A stretch of DNA of 64,000 bases from Meghimatium bilineatum (lineage: Eukaryota; Mollusca; Gastropoda; Stylommatophora; Philomycidae). Location: NCBI GenBank assembly GCA_034231615.1, contig CM067302.1:14240990-14304989 (forward strand). Direction: 5' to 3'. A program made the position numbers and the translations under genes. Shown here in pieces: positions 40,812 through 55,860 of this stretch (the first letter of the stretch is position 1; each line of letters begins with the position of its first letter). The notes under the pieces are model-generated. The model did not search any database, was not told the DNA's origin, and saw only the letters and a list, made by a program, of their open reading frames with translations.

Positions 40812-43800
40812 ACCTAGCATTATCTACCACTGAGAAGGCTGCCACAAAAAGAAAATGTGTTTACTGGCCTGCATTATCTACCACTGAGAAGGCTGCCACA
40901 AAAAGAAAATGTTTACTGGCCTGTATCTCTACCACCGAGAAGGCTGCCACAAAAAGACAATGTTTACTGGCCTGCATCTCTACCACCGAGAAGGCTGCCA
41001 CAAAAATCAATGTTTACTGGCCTGCATTATCTACCACCGAGAAGGCTGCCACAAAAATCAATGTTTACTGGACTGCATTATCTACCACCGAGAAGGCTGC
41101 CACAAAAAGACAATGTTTACTGGCCTGCATTATCTACCACCGAGAAGGCTGCCACAAAAAGACAATGTTTACTGGCCTGCATCTCTACCACCGAGAAGGC
41201 TGCCACAAAAAGACAATGTTTACTGGCCTGCATTATCTACCACCGAGAAGGCTGCCACAAAAAGACAATGTTTACTGGCCTGCATTATCTACCACCGAGA
41301 AGGCTGCCACAAAAATCAATGTTTACTGGCCTGCATTATCTACCACCGAGAAGGCTGCCACAAAAATCAATGTTTACTGGCCTGCATTATCTACCACCGA
41401 GAAGGCTGCCACAAAAAGACAATGTTTACTGGCCTGCATTATCTACCACCGAGAAGGCTGCCACAAAAAGACAATGTTTACTGGCCTGCATTATCTACCA
41501 CCGAGAAGGCTGCCACAAAAAGACAATGTTTACTGGCCTGTATCTCTACCACCGAGAAGGCTGCCACAAAAAGACAATGTTTACTGGCCTGCATCTCTAC
41601 CACCGAGAAGGCTGCCACATAAAGACAATGTTTACTGGCCTGCATCTCTACCACCGAGAAGGCTGCCACAAAAAGACAATGTTTACTGGCCTGCATTATC
41701 TACCACCGAGAAGGCTGCCACAAAAAGACAATGTTCACTGGCCTGCATTATCTACCACCGAGAAGGCTGCCACAAAAAGACAATGTTTACTGGCCTGCAT
41801 TATCTACCACCGAGAAGGCTGCCACAAAAAGACAATGTTCACTGGCCTGCATTATCTACCACCGAGAAGGCTGCCACAAAAAGACAATGTTCACTGACCT
41901 GCATCTCTACCACCGAGAAGGCTGCCACAAAAAGACAATGTTTACTGGCCTGTATCTCTACCACCGAGAAGGCTGCCACAAAAAGACAATGTTCACTGAC
42001 CTGCATCTCTACCACCGAGAAGGCTGCCACAAAAAGACAATGTTTACTGGCCTGTATCTCTACCACTGAGAAGGCTGCCACAAAAAGAAAATGTGTTTAC
42101 TGGCCTGCATCTCTACCACCGAGAAGGCTGCCACATAAAGACAATGTGTACTGGCCTGTATCTCTACCACCGAGAAGGCTGCCACAAAAAGACAATGTTT
42201 ACTGGCCTGTATCTCTACCACCGAGAAGGCTGCCACAAAAAGACAATGTTTACTGGCCTGCATCTCTACCACCGAGAAGGCTGCCACAAAAAGACAATGT
42301 TTACTGGCCTGCATCTCTACCACTGAGAAGGCTGCCACAAAAAGAAAATGTGTTTACTGGCCTGCATCTCTACCACCGAGAAGGCTGCCACATAAAGACA
42401 ATGTTTACTGGCCTGTATCTCTACCACCGAGAAGGCTGCCACAAAAATCAATGTTTACTGGCCTGCATCTCTACCAACGAGAAGGCTGCCACATAAAGAC
42501 AATGTTTACTGGCCTGCATCTCTACCAACGAGAAGGCTGCCACAAAAAGACAATGTTTACTGGCCTGCATCTCTACCAACGAGAAGGCTGCCACAAAAAG
42601 ACAATGTTTACTGGCCTGTATCTCTACCACCGAGAAGGCTGCCACAAAAAGACAATGTTTACTGGCCTGTATCTCTACCACCGAGAAGGCTGCCACAAAA
42701 AGACAATGTTTACTGGCCTGCATCTCTACCACCGAGAAGGCTGCCACAAAAAGACAATGTTTACTGGCCTGTATCTCTACCACCGAGAAGGCTGCCACAA
42801 AAAGACAATGTTTACTGGCCTGCATCTCTACCACCGAGAAGGCTGCCACAAAAAGACAATGTTTACTGGCCTGTATCTCTACCACCGAGAAGGCTGCCAC
42901 AAAAAGACAATGTTTACTGGCCTGCATCTCTACCACCGAGAAGGCTGCCACAAAAAGACAATGTTTACTGGCCTGCATTATCTACCACCGAGAAGGCTGC
43001 CACAAAAAGACAATGTTTACTGGCCTGTATCTCTACCACCGAGAAGGCTGCCACAAAAAGACAATGTTTACTGGCCTGCATCTCTACCACCGAGAAGGCT
43101 GCCACAAAAAGACAATGTTTACTGGCCTGTATCTCTACCACCGAGAAGGCTGCCACAAAAAGACAATGTTTACTGGCCTGCATCTCTACCACCGAGAAGG
43201 CTGCCACAAAAAGACAATGTTTACTGGCCTGTATTATCTACCACCGAGAAGGCTGCCACAAAAAGACAATGTTTACTGGCCTGTATCTCTACCACCGAGA
43301 AGGCTGCCACAAAAAGACAATGTTTACTGGCCTGCATCTCTACCACCGAGAAGGCTGCCACAAAAAGACAATGTTTACTGGCCTGTATCTCTACCACCGA
43401 GAAGGCTGCCACAAAAAGACAATGTTTACTGGCCTGTATCTCTACCACCGAGAAGGCTGCCACAAAAAGACAATGTTTACTGGCCTGTATCTCTACCACC
43501 GAGAAGGCTGCCACAAAAAGACAATGTTTACTGGCCTGCATCTCTACCACCGAGAAGGCTGCCACAAAAAGACAATGTTTACTGGCCTGCATTATCTACC
43601 ACCGAGAAGGCTGCCACAAAAAGACAATGTTTACTGGCCTGCATTATCTACCACCGAGAAGGCTGCCACAAAAAGACAATGTTTACTGGCCTGTATCTCT
43701 ACCACCGAGAAGGCTGCCACAAAAAGACAATGTTTACTGGCCTGCATCTCTACCACCGAGAAGGCTGCCACAAAAAGACAATGTTTACTGGCCTGTATCT

Positions 43801-46800
43801 CTACCACCGAGAAGGCTGCCACAAAAAGACAATGTTTACTGGCCTGCATTATCTACCACCGAGAAGGCTGCCACAAAAAGACAATGTTTACTGGCCTGCA
43901 TTATCTACCACCGAGAAGGCTGCCACAAAATGACAATGTTTACTGGCCTGCATTATCTACCACCGAGAAGGCTGCCACAAAAAGACAATGTTTACTGGCC
44001 TGCATTATCTGCCACCGAGAAGGCTGCCACAAAAAGACAATGTTTACTGGCCTGCATTATCTACCACCGAGAAGCTGCCACAAAAAGACAATGTTTACTG
44101 GCCTGCATTATCTACCACCGAGAAGGCTGCCACATAAAGACAATGTTTACTGGCCTGTATCTCTACCACCGAGAAGGCTGCCACAAAAAGACAATGTTTA
44201 CTGGCCTGCATTATCTACCACCGAGAAGGCTGCCACAAAAATCAATGTTTACTGGCCTGCATTATCTACCACCGAGAAGGCTGCCACAAAAATCAATGTT
44301 TACTGGCCTGCATTATCTACCACCGAGAAGGCTGCCACAAAAATCAATGTTTACTGGCCTGCATCTCTACCACCGAGAAGGCTGCCACAAAAAGACAATG
44401 TTTACTGGCCTGCATTATCTACCACCGAGAAGGCTGCCACAAAAATCAATGTTTACTGGCCTGCATTATCTACCACCGAGAAGGCTGCCACAAAAAGACA
44501 ATGTTTACTGGCCTGCATTATCTACCACCGAGAAGGCTGCCACAAAATGACAATGTTTACTGGCCTGCATTATCTACCACCGAGAAGGCTGCCACAAAAA
44601 GACAATGTTTACTGGCCTGCATTATCTACCACCGAGAAGGCTGCCACATAAAGACAATGTTTACTGGCCTGTATCTCTACCACCGAGAAGGCTGCCACAA
44701 AAAGACAATGTTTACTGGCCTGCATTATCTACCACCGAGAAGGCTGCCACAAAAATCAATGTTTACTGGCCTGCATTATCTACCACTGAGAAGGCTGCCA
44801 CAAAAAGACAATGTTTACTGGCCTGCATCTCTACCACCGAGAAGGCTGCCACAAAAAGACAATGTTTACTGGCCTGCATTATCTACCACCGAGAAGGCTG
44901 CCACAAAAAGACAATGTTTACTGGCCTGCATTATCTACCACCGAGAAGCTGCCACAAAAAGACAATGTTTACTGGCCTGCATTATCTACCACCGAGAAGG
45001 CTGCCACAAAAATCAATGTTTACTGGCCTGCATTATCTACCACCGAGAAGCTGCCACAAAAAGACAATGTTTACTGGCCTGCATTATCTACCACCGAGAA
45101 GGCTGCCACAAAAATCAATGTTTACTGGCCTGCATTATCTACCACCGAGAAGGCTGCCACAAAAAGACAATGTTTACTGGCCTGCATCTCTACCACCGAG
45201 AAGGCTGCCACAAAAAGACAATGTTTACTGGCCTGCATCTCTACCACTGAGAAGGCTGCCACAAAAAGACAATGTTTACTGGCCTGCATCTCTACCACCG
45301 AGAAGGCTGCCACAAAAAGACAATGTTTACTGGCCTGCATCTCTACCACCGAGAAGGCTGCCACAAAAAGACAATGTTTACTGGCCTGCATCTCTACCAC
45401 CGAGAAGGCTGCCACATAAAGACAATGTTTACTGGCCTGTATCTCTACCACCGAGAAGGCTGCCACAAAAAGACAATGTTTACTGGCCTGCATCTCTACC
45501 ACCGAGAAGGCTGCCACAAAAAGACAATGTTTACTGGCCTGCATCTCTACCACCGAGAAGGCTGCCACAAAAAGACAATGTTTACTGGCCTGCATCTCTA
45601 CCACCGAGAAGGCTGCCACAAAATGACAATGTTTACTGGCCTGCATCTCTACCACCGAGAAGGCTGCCACAAAAAGACAATGTTTACTGGCCTGCATTAT
45701 CTACCACCGAGAAGGCTGCCACAAAATGACAATGTTTACTGGCCTGCATCTCTACCACCGAGAAGCTGCCACAAAATGACAATGTTTACTGGCCTGCATC
45801 TCTACCACCGAGAAGGCTGCCACAAAAAGACAATGTTTACTGGCCTGCATCTCTACCACCGAGAAGGCTGCCACAAAAAGACAATGTTTACTGGCCTGCA
45901 TTATCTACCACCGAGAAGGCTGCCACAAAAAGACAATGTTTACTGGCCTGCATTATCTACCACCGAGAAGGCTGCCACAAAATGACAATGTTTACTGGCC
46001 TGCATTATCTACCACCGAGAAGGCTGCCACAAAAAGACAATGTTTACTGGCCTGCATTATCTGCCACCGAGAAGGCTGCCACAAAAAGACAATGTTTACT
46101 GGCCTGCATTATCTACCACCGAGAAGCTGCCACAAAAAGACAATGTTTACTGGCCTGCATTATCTACCACCGAGAAGGCTGCCACATAAAGACAATGTTT
46201 ACTGGCCTGTATCTCTACCACCGAGAAGGCTGCCACAAAAAGACAATGTTTACTGGCCTGCATTATCTACCACCGAGAAGGCTGCCACAAAAATCAATGT
46301 TTACTGGCCTGCATTATCTACCACCGAGAAGGCTGCCACAAAAATCAATGTTTACTGGCCTGCATTATCTACCACCGAGAAGGCTGCCACAAAAATCAAT
46401 GTTTACTGGCCTGCATCTCTACCACCGAGAAGGCTGCCACAAAAAGACAATGTTTACTGGCCTGCATTATCTACCACCGAGAAGGCTGCCACAAAAATCA
46501 ATGTTTACTGGCCTGCATTATCTACCACCGAGAAGGCTGCCACAAAAAGACAATGTTTACTGGCCTGCATTATCTACCACCGAGAAGGCTGCCACAAAAT
46601 GACAATGTTTACTGGCCTGCATTATCTACCACCGAGAAGGCTGCCACAAAAAGACAATGTTTACTGGCCTGCATTATCTACCACCGAGAAGGCTGCCACA
46701 AAATGACAATGTTTACTGGCCTGCATTATCTACCACCGAGAAGGCTGCCACAAAAAGACAATGTTTACTGGCCTGCATTATCTGCCACCGAGAAGGCTGC

Positions 46801-49800
46801 CACAAAAAGACAATGTTTACTGGCCTGCATTATCTACCACCGAGAAGCTGCCACAAAAAGACAATGTTTACTGGCCTGCATTATCTACCACCGAGAAGGC
46901 TGCCACATAAAGACAATGTTTACTGGCCTGTATCTCTACCACCGAGAAGGCTGCCACAAAAAGACAATGTTTACTGGCCTGCATTATCTACCACCGAGAA
47001 GGCTGCCACAAAAATCAATGTTTACTGGCCTGCATTATCTACCACCGAGAAGGCTGCCACAAAAATCAATGTTTACTGGCCTGCATTATCTACCACCGAG
47101 AAGGCTGCCACAAAAATCAATGTTTACTGGCCTGCATCTCTACCACCGAGAAGGCTGCCACAAAAAGACAATGTTTACTGGCCTGCATTATCTACCACCG
47201 AGAAGGCTGCCACAAAAATCAATGTTTACTGGCCTGCATTATCTACCACCGAGAAGGCTGCCACAAAAAGACAATGTTTACTGGCCTGCATTATCTACCA
47301 CCGAGAAGGCTGCCACAAAATGACAATGTTTACTGGCCTGCATTATCTACCACCGAGAAGGCTGCCACAAAAAGACAATGTTTACTGGCCTGCATTATCT
47401 ACCACCGAGAAGGCTGCCACATAAAGACAATGTTTACTGGCCTGTATCTCTACCACCGAGAAGGCTGCCACAAAAAGACAATGTTTACTGGCCTGCATTA
47501 TCTACCACCGAGAAGGCTGCCACAAAAATCAATGTTTACTGGCCTGCATTATCTACCACTGAGAAGGCTGCCACAAAAAGACAATGTTTACTGGCCTGCA
47601 TCTCTACCACCGAGAAGGCTGCCACAAAAAGACAATGTTTACTGGCCTGCATTATCTACCACCGAGAAGGCTGCCACAAAAAGACAATGTTTACTGGCCT
47701 GCATTATCTACCACCGAGAAGCTGCCACAAAAAGACAATGTTTACTGGCCTGCATTATCTACCACCGAGAAGGCTGCCACAAAAATCAATGTTTACTGGC
47801 CTGCATTATCTACCACCGAGAAGCTGCCACAAAAAGACAATGTTTACTGGCCTGCATTATCTACCACCGAGAAGGCTGCCACAAAAATCAATGTTTACTG
47901 GCCTGCATTATCTACCACCGAGAAGGCTGCCACAAAAAGACAATGTTTACTGGCCTGCATCTCTACCACCGAGAAGGCTGCCACAAAAAGACAATGTTTA
48001 CTGGCCTGCATCTCTACCACTGAGAAGGCTGCCACAAAAAGACAATGTTTACTGGCCTGCATCTCTACCACCGAGAAGGCTGCCACAAAAAGACAATGTT
48101 TACTGGCCTGCATCTCTACCACCGAGAAGGCTGCCACAAAAAGACAATGTTTACTGGCCTGCATCTCTACCACCGAGAAGGCTGCCACATAAAGACAATG
48201 TTTACTGGCCTGTATCTCTACCACCGAGAAGGCTGCCACAAAAAGACAATGTTTACTGGCCTGCATCTCTACCACCGAGAAGGCTGCCACAAAAAGACAA
48301 TGTTTACTGGCCTGCATCTCTACCACCGAGAAGGCTGCCACAAAAAGACAATGTTTACTGGCCTGCATCTCTACCACCGAGAAGGCTGCCACAAAATGAC
48401 AATGTTTACTGGCCTGCATCTCTACCACCGAGAAGGCTGCCACAAAAAGACAATGTTTACTGGCCTGCATTATCTACCACCGAGAAGGCTGCCACAAAAT
48501 GACAATGTTTACTGGCCTGCATCTCTACCACCGAGAAGCTGCCACAAAATGACAATGTTTACTGGCCTGCATCTCTACCACCGAGAAGGCTGCCACAAAA
48601 AGACAATGTTTACTGGCCTGCATCTCTACCACCGAGAAGGCTGCCACAAAAAGACAATGTTTACTGGCCTGCATCTCTACCACCGAGAAGGCTGCCACAA
48701 AATGACAATGTTTACTGGCCTGCATCTCTACCACCGAGAAGGCTGCCACAAAAAGACAATGTTTACTGGCCTGCATCTCTACCACCGAGAAGGCTGCCAC
48801 AAAAAGACAATGTTTACTGGCCTGTATCTCTACCACCGAGAAGGCTGCCACAAAAAGACAATGTTTACTGGCCTGCATCTCTACCACCGAGAAGGCTGCC
48901 ACAAAAAGACAATGTTTACTGGCCTGCATTATCTACCACCGAGAAGGCTGCCACAAAAAGACAATGTTTACTGGCCTGTATCTCTACCACCGAGAAGGCT
49001 GCCACAAAAAGACAATGTTTACTGGCCTGCATCTCTACCACCGAGAAGGCTGCCACAAAAAGACAATGTTTACTGGCCTGTATCTCTACCACCGAGAAGG
49101 CTGCCACAAAAAGACAATGTTTACTGGCCTGCATCTCTACCACCGAGAAGGCTGCCACAAAAAGACAATGTTTACTGGCCTGTATTATCTACCACCGAGA
49201 AGGCTGCCACAAAAAGACAATGTTTACTGGCCTGTATCTCTACCACCGAGAAGGCTGCCACAAAAAGACAATGTTTACTGGCCTGCATCTCTACCACCGA
49301 GAAGGCTGCCACAAAAAGACAATGTTTACTGGCCTGTATCTCTACCACCGAGAAGGCTGCCACAAAAAGACAATGTTTACTGGCCTGTATCTCTACCACC
49401 GAGAAGGCTGCCACAAAAAGACAATGTTTACTGGCCTGTATCTCTACCACCGAGAAGGCTGCCACAAAAAGACAATGTTTACTGGCCTGCATCTCTACCA
49501 CCGAGAAGGCTGCCACAAAAAGACAATGTTTACTGGCCTGCATTATCTACCACCGAGAAGGCTGCCACAAAAAGACAATGTTTACTGGCCTGCATTATCT
49601 ACCACCGAGAAGGCTGCCACAAAAAGACAATGTTTACTGGCCTGTATCTCTACCACCGAGAAGGCTGCCACAAAAAGACAATGTTTACTGGCCTGCATCT
49701 CTACCACCGAGAAGGCTGCCACAAAAAGACAATGTTTACTGGCCTGTATCTCTACCACCGAGAAGGCTGCCACAAAAAGACAATGTTTACTGGCCTGCAT

Positions 49801-52800
49801 TATCTACCACCGAGAAGGCTGCCACAAAAAGACAATGTTTACTGGCCTGCATTATCTACCACCGAGAAGGCTGCCACAAAAAGACAATGTTTACTGGCCT
49901 GCATTATCTACCACCGAGAAGCTGCCACAAAAAGACAATGTTTACTGGCCTGCATTATCTACCACCGAGAAGGCTGCCACAAAAATCAATGTTTACTGGC
50001 CTGCATTATCTACCACCGAGAAGCTGCCACAAAAAGACAATGTTTACTGGCCTGCATTATCTACCACCGAGAAGGCTGCCACAAAAATCAATGTTTACTG
50101 GCCTGCATTATCTACCACCGAGAAGGCTGCCACAAAAAGACAATGTTTACTGGCCTGCATCTCTACCACCGAGAAGGCTGCCACAAAAAGACAATGTTTA
50201 CTGGCCTGCATCTCTACCACTGAGAAGGCTGCCACAAAAAGACAATGTTTACTGGCCTGCATCTCTACCACCGAGAAGGCTGCCACAAAAAGACAATGTT
50301 TACTGGCCTGCATCTCTACCACCGAGAAGGCTGCCACAAAAAGACAATGTTTACTGGCCTGCATCTCTACCACCGAGAAGGCTGCCACATAAAGACAATG
50401 TTTACTGGCCTGTATCTCTACCACCGAGAAGGCTGCCACAAAAAGACAATGTTTACTGGCCTGCATCTCTACCACCGAGAAGGCTGCCACAAAAAGACAA
50501 TGTTTACTGGCCTGCATCTCTACCACCGAGAAGGCTGCCACAAAAAGACAATGTTTACTGGCCTGCATCTCTACCACCGAGAAGGCTGCCACAAAATGAC
50601 AATGTTTACTGGCCTGCATCTCTACCACCGAGAAGGCTGCCACAAAAAGACAATGTTTACTGGCCTGCATTATCTACCACCGAGAAGGCTGCCACAAAAT
50701 GACAATGTTTACTGGCCTGCATCTCTACCACCGAGAAGCTGCCACAAAATGACAATGTTTACTGGCCTGCATCTCTACCACCGAGAAGGCTGCCACAAAA
50801 AGACAATGTTTACTGGCCTGCATCTCTACCACCGAGAAGGCTGCCACAAAATGACAATGTTTACTGGCCTGCATCTCTACCACCGAGAAGGCTGCCACAA
50901 AAAGACAATGTTTACTGGCCTGCATCTCTACCACCGAGAAGGCTGCCACAAAAAGACAATGTTTACTGGCCTGTATCTCTACCACCGAGAAGGCTGCCAC
51001 AAAAAGACAATGTTTACTGGCCTGCATCTCTACCACCGAGAAGGCTGCCACAAAAAGACAATGTTTACTGGCCTGCATTATCTACCACCGAGAAGGCTGC
51101 CACAAAAAGACAATGTTTACTGGCCTGTATCTCTACCACCGAGAAGGCTGCCACAAAAAGACAATGTTTACTGGCCTGCATCTCTACCACCGAGAAGGCT
51201 GCCACAAAAAGACAATGTTTACTGGCCTGTATCTCTACCACCGAGAAGGCTGCCACAAAAAGACAATGTTTACTGGCCTGCATCTCTACCACCGAGAAGG
51301 CTGCCACAAAAAGACAATGTTTACTGGCCTGTATTATCTACCACCGAGAAGGCTGCCACAAAAAGACAATGTTTACTGGCCTGTATCTCTACCACCGAGA
51401 AGGCTGCCACAAAAAGACAATGTTTACTGGCCTGCATCTCTACCACCGAGAAGGCTGCCACAAAAAGACAATGTTTACTGGCCTGTATCTCTACCACCGA
51501 GAAGGCTGCCACAAAAAGACAATGTTTACTGGCCTGTATCTCTACCACCGAGAAGGCTGCCACAAAAAGACAATGTTTACTGGCCTGTATCTCTACCACC
51601 GAGAAGGCTGCCACAAAAAGACAATGTTTACTGGCCTGCATCTCTACCACCGAGAAGGCTGCCACAAAAAGACAATGTTTACTGGCCTGCATTATCTACC
51701 ACCGAGAAGGCTGCCACAAAAAGACAATGTTTACTGGCCTGCATTATCTACCACCGAGAAGGCTGCCACAAAAAGACAATGTTTACTGGCCTGTATCTCT
51801 ACCACCGAGAAGGCTGCCACAAAAAGACAATGTTTACTGGCCTGCATCTCTACCACCGAGAAGGCTGCCACAAAAAGACAATGTTTACTGGCCTGTATCT
51901 CTACCACCGAGAAGGCTGCCACAAAAAGACAATGTTTACTGGCCTGCATTATCTACCACCGAGAAGGCTGCCACAAAAAGACAATGTTTACTGGCCTGCA
52001 TTATCTACCACCGAGAAGGCTGCCACAAAATGACAATGTTTACTGGCCTGCATTATCTACCACCGAGAAGGCTGCCACAAAAAGACAATGTTTACTGGCC
52101 TGCATTATCTGCCACCGAGAAGGCTGCCACAAAAAGACAATGTTTACTGGCCTGCATTATCTACCACCGAGAAGCTGCCACAAAAAGACAATGTTTACTG
52201 GCCTGCATTATCTACCACCGAGAAGGCTGCCACATAAAGACAATGTTTACTGGCCTGTATCTCTACCACCGAGAAGGCTGCCACAAAAAGACAATGTTTA
52301 CTGGCCTGCATTATCTACCACCGAGAAGGCTGCCACAAAAATCAATGTTTACTGGCCTGCATTATCTACCACCGAGAAGGCTGCCACAAAAATCAATGTT
52401 TACTGGCCTGCATTATCTACCACCGAGAAGGCTGCCACAAAAATCAATGTTTACTGGCCTGCATCTCTACCACCGAGAAGGCTGCCACAAAAAGACAATG
52501 TTTACTGGCCTGCATTATCTACCACCGAGAAGGCTGCCACAAAAATCAATGTTTACTGGCCTGCATTATCTACCACCGAGAAGGCTGCCACAAAAAGACA
52601 ATGTTTACTGGCCTGCATTATCTACCACCGAGAAGGCTGCCACAAAATGACAATGTTTACTGGCCTGCATTATCTACCACCGAGAAGGCTGCCACAAAAA
52701 GACAATGTTTACTGGCCTGCATTATCTACCACCGAGAAGGCTGCCACATAAAGACAATGTTTACTGGCCTGTATCTCTACCACCGAGAAGGCTGCCACAA

Positions 52801-55487
52801 AAAGACAATGTTTACTGGCCTGCATTATCTACCACCGAGAAGGCTGCCACAAAAATCAATGTTTACTGGCCTGCATTATCTACCACTGAGAAGGCTGCCA
52901 CAAAAAGACAATGTTTACTGGCCTGCATCTCTACCACCGAGAAGGCTGCCACAAAAAGACAATGTTTACTGGCCTGCATTATCTACCACCGAGAAGGCTG
53001 CCACAAAAAGACAATGTTTACTGGCCTGCATTATCTACCACCGAGAAGCTGCCACAAAAAGACAATGTTTACTGGCCTGCATTATCTACCACCGAGAAGG
53101 CTGCCACAAAAATCAATGTTTACTGGCCTGCATTATCTACCACCGAGAAGCTGCCACAAAAAGACAATGTTTACTGGCCTGCATTATCTACCACCGAGAA
53201 GGCTGCCACAAAAATCAATGTTTACTGGCCTGCATTATCTACCACCGAGAAGGCTGCCACAAAAAGACAATGTTTACTGGCCTGCATCTCTACCACCGAG
53301 AAGGCTGCCACAAAAAGACAATGTTTACTGGCCTGCATCTCTACCACTGAGAAGGCTGCCACAAAAAGACAATGTTTACTGGCCTGCATCTCTACCACCG
53401 AGAAGGCTGCCACAAAAAGACAATGTTTACTGGCCTGCATCTCTACCACCGAGAAGGCTGCCACATAAAGACAATGTTTACTGGCCTGCATCTCTACCAC
53501 CGAGAAGGCTGCCACAAAAAGACAATGTTTACTGGCCTGCATCTCTACCACCGAGAAGGCTGCCACAAAATGACAATGTTTACTGGCCTGCATCTCTACC
53601 ACCGAGAAGGCTGCCACAAAAAGACAATGTTTACTGGCCTGCATTATCTACCACCGAGAAGGCTGCCACAAAATGACAATGTTTACTGGCCTGCATCTCT
53701 ACCACCGAGAAGCTGCCACAAAATGACAATGTTTACTGGCCTGCATCTCTACCACCGAGAAGGCTGCCACAAAAAGACAATGTTTACTGGCCTGCATCTC
53801 TACCACCGAGAAGGCTGCCACAAAAAGACAATGTTTACTGGCCTGCATCTCTACCACCGAGAAGGCTGCCACAAAATGACAATGTTTACTGGCCTGCATC
53901 TCTACCACCGAGAAGGCTGCCACAAAAAGACAATGTTTACTGGCCTGCATCTCTACCACCGAGAAGGCTGCCACAAAAAGACAATGTTTACTGGCCTGCA
54001 TCTCTACCACCGAGAAGGCTGCCACAAAATGACAATGTTTACTGGCCTGCATCTCTACCACCGAGAAGGCTGCCACAAAAAGACAATGTTTACTGGCCTG
54101 CATTATCTACCACCGAGAAGGCTGCCACAAAATGACAATGTTTACTGGCCTGCATCTCTACCACCGAGAAGCTGCCACAAAATGACAATGTTTACTGGCC
54201 TGCATCTCTACCACCGAGAAGGCTGCCACAAAAAGACAATGTTTACTGGCCTGCATTATCTACCACCGAGAAGGCTGCCACAAAATGACAATGTTTACTG
54301 GCCTGCATCTCTACCACCGAGAAGGCTGCCACAAAAAGACAATGTTTACTGGCCTGCATTATCTACCACCGAGAAGGCTGCCACAAAATGACAATGTTTA
54401 CTGGCCTGCATCTCTACCACCGAGAAGCTGCCACAAAATGACAATGTTTACTGGCCTGCATCTCTACCACCGAGAAGCTGCCACAAAATGACAATGTTTA
54501 CTGGCCTGCATCTCTACCACCGAGAAGCTGCCACAAAATGACAATGTTTACTGGCCTGCATCTCTACCACCGAGAAGGCTGCCACAAAAAGACAATGTTT
54601 ACTGGCCTGCATTATCTACCACCGAGAAGGCTGCCACAAAATGACAATGTTTACTGGCCTGCATCTCTACCACCGAGAAGCTGCCACAAAAAGACAATGT
54701 TTACTGGCCTGTATCTCTACCACCGAGAAGGTTGCCACAAAAAAACAATGTTTACTGGCCTGCATCTCTACCACCGAGAAGGCTGCCACAAAAAGACAAT
54801 GTTTACTGGCCTGCATTATCTACCACCGAGAAGGCTGCCACAAAAAGACAATGTTTACTGGCCTGCATCTCTACCACCGAGAAGGCTGCCACAAAATGAC
54901 AATGTTTACTGGCCTGCATCTCTACCACCGAGAAGGCTGCCACAAAAAGACAATGTTTACTGGCCTGCATTATCTACCACCGAGAAGGCTGCCACAAAAT
55001 GACAATGTTTACTGGCCTGCATCTCTACCACCGAGAAGCTGCCACAAAATGACAATGTTTACTGGCCTGCATCTCTACCACCGAGAAGGCTGCCACAAAA
55101 AATCAATGTTTACTGGCCTGCATTATCTACCACCGAGAAGGCTGCCACAAAATGACAATGTTTACTGGCCTGCATCTCTACCACCGAGAAGGCTGCCACA
55201 AAAAGACAATGTTTACTGGCCTGCATCTCTACCACCGAGAAGGCTGCCACAAAATGACAATGTTTACTGGCCTGCATCTCTACCACCGAGAAGGCTGCCA
55301 CAAAAAGACAATGTTTACTGGCCTGCATTATCTACCACCGAGAAGGCTGCCACAAAAAGACAATGTTTACTGGCCTGCATCTCTACCACCGAGAAGGCTG
55401 CCACAAAATGACAATGTTTACTGGCCTGCATCTCTACCACCGAGAAGGCTGCCACAAAAAGACAATGTTTACTGGCCTGCATCTCTC
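40812..55487. repeat. 14.7-kb 51/52-bp minisatellite in the D-E intron
   Basis: About 285 units built on accgagaaggctgccacaaa and gacaatgtttactggcctg. Variants: cattatct, catctct or tatctct; aaaagacaat, aaaatcaat, aaaatgacaat or cataaagac; gagaagctg with one g lost. Unit lengths of 49-54 bp shift the frame between copies, yet nearly all frames stay open, producing dozens of spurious open frames. Higher-order repeats are described in the findings. On the gene strand each unit holds agtaaac, a pyrimidine tract and gtggcag. Confidence 0.97.
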
Positions 55488-55559
55488 TCTGTCATCCATG
55501 AGGATTATTTTACAGAAGAAAAAATTTAGAAACATGCAAGACATGCAGTGACAATGACC

Positions 55560-55860
55560 TTTTCCAAGGTTGTAAGCACATCCCTCAACTTTCCTTAGTA
55601 GCAACACGTCTGGAAAGAAGACAGTGGCCCTATTCTTTGCACCCTAAACTAGAAAGCTCCCAGTTGCAACATGGGCGATGTTTTATATAAAATGGTTTGA
55701 TTCCATCCCCGAAGTTCCGGCATGGCTGATCACAGTCGAGATCATATGGGGGGGGGGGAATAAAATCCACACCTAACCTCTTTAGTTACATCTTACAACA
55801 TGCATGGTAGATGGAAGTATGCTTTTCTTTTCATTCAGGACTAAGCAACACATTGATGTG
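55560..55860 (-). mobile_element. Possible family B remnant
   Basis: The order ccgaagttccggcatggctg, cacacctaacctctttagtt, acatcttacaacatgcatgg fits antisense family B, heavily diverged. Includes a ggggggggg run at 55749. Confidence 0.45.

Noticed and set aside
40736-55551. Dozens of long open frames on both strands (cores FTGLHYLPPRRLPQ, VVEMQASKHCLF)
   Set aside because: The 51/52-bp unit lacks stops in most frames. Frames change with every 1-bp length variant, and complementary frames are equally open, which is the signature of a repeat.
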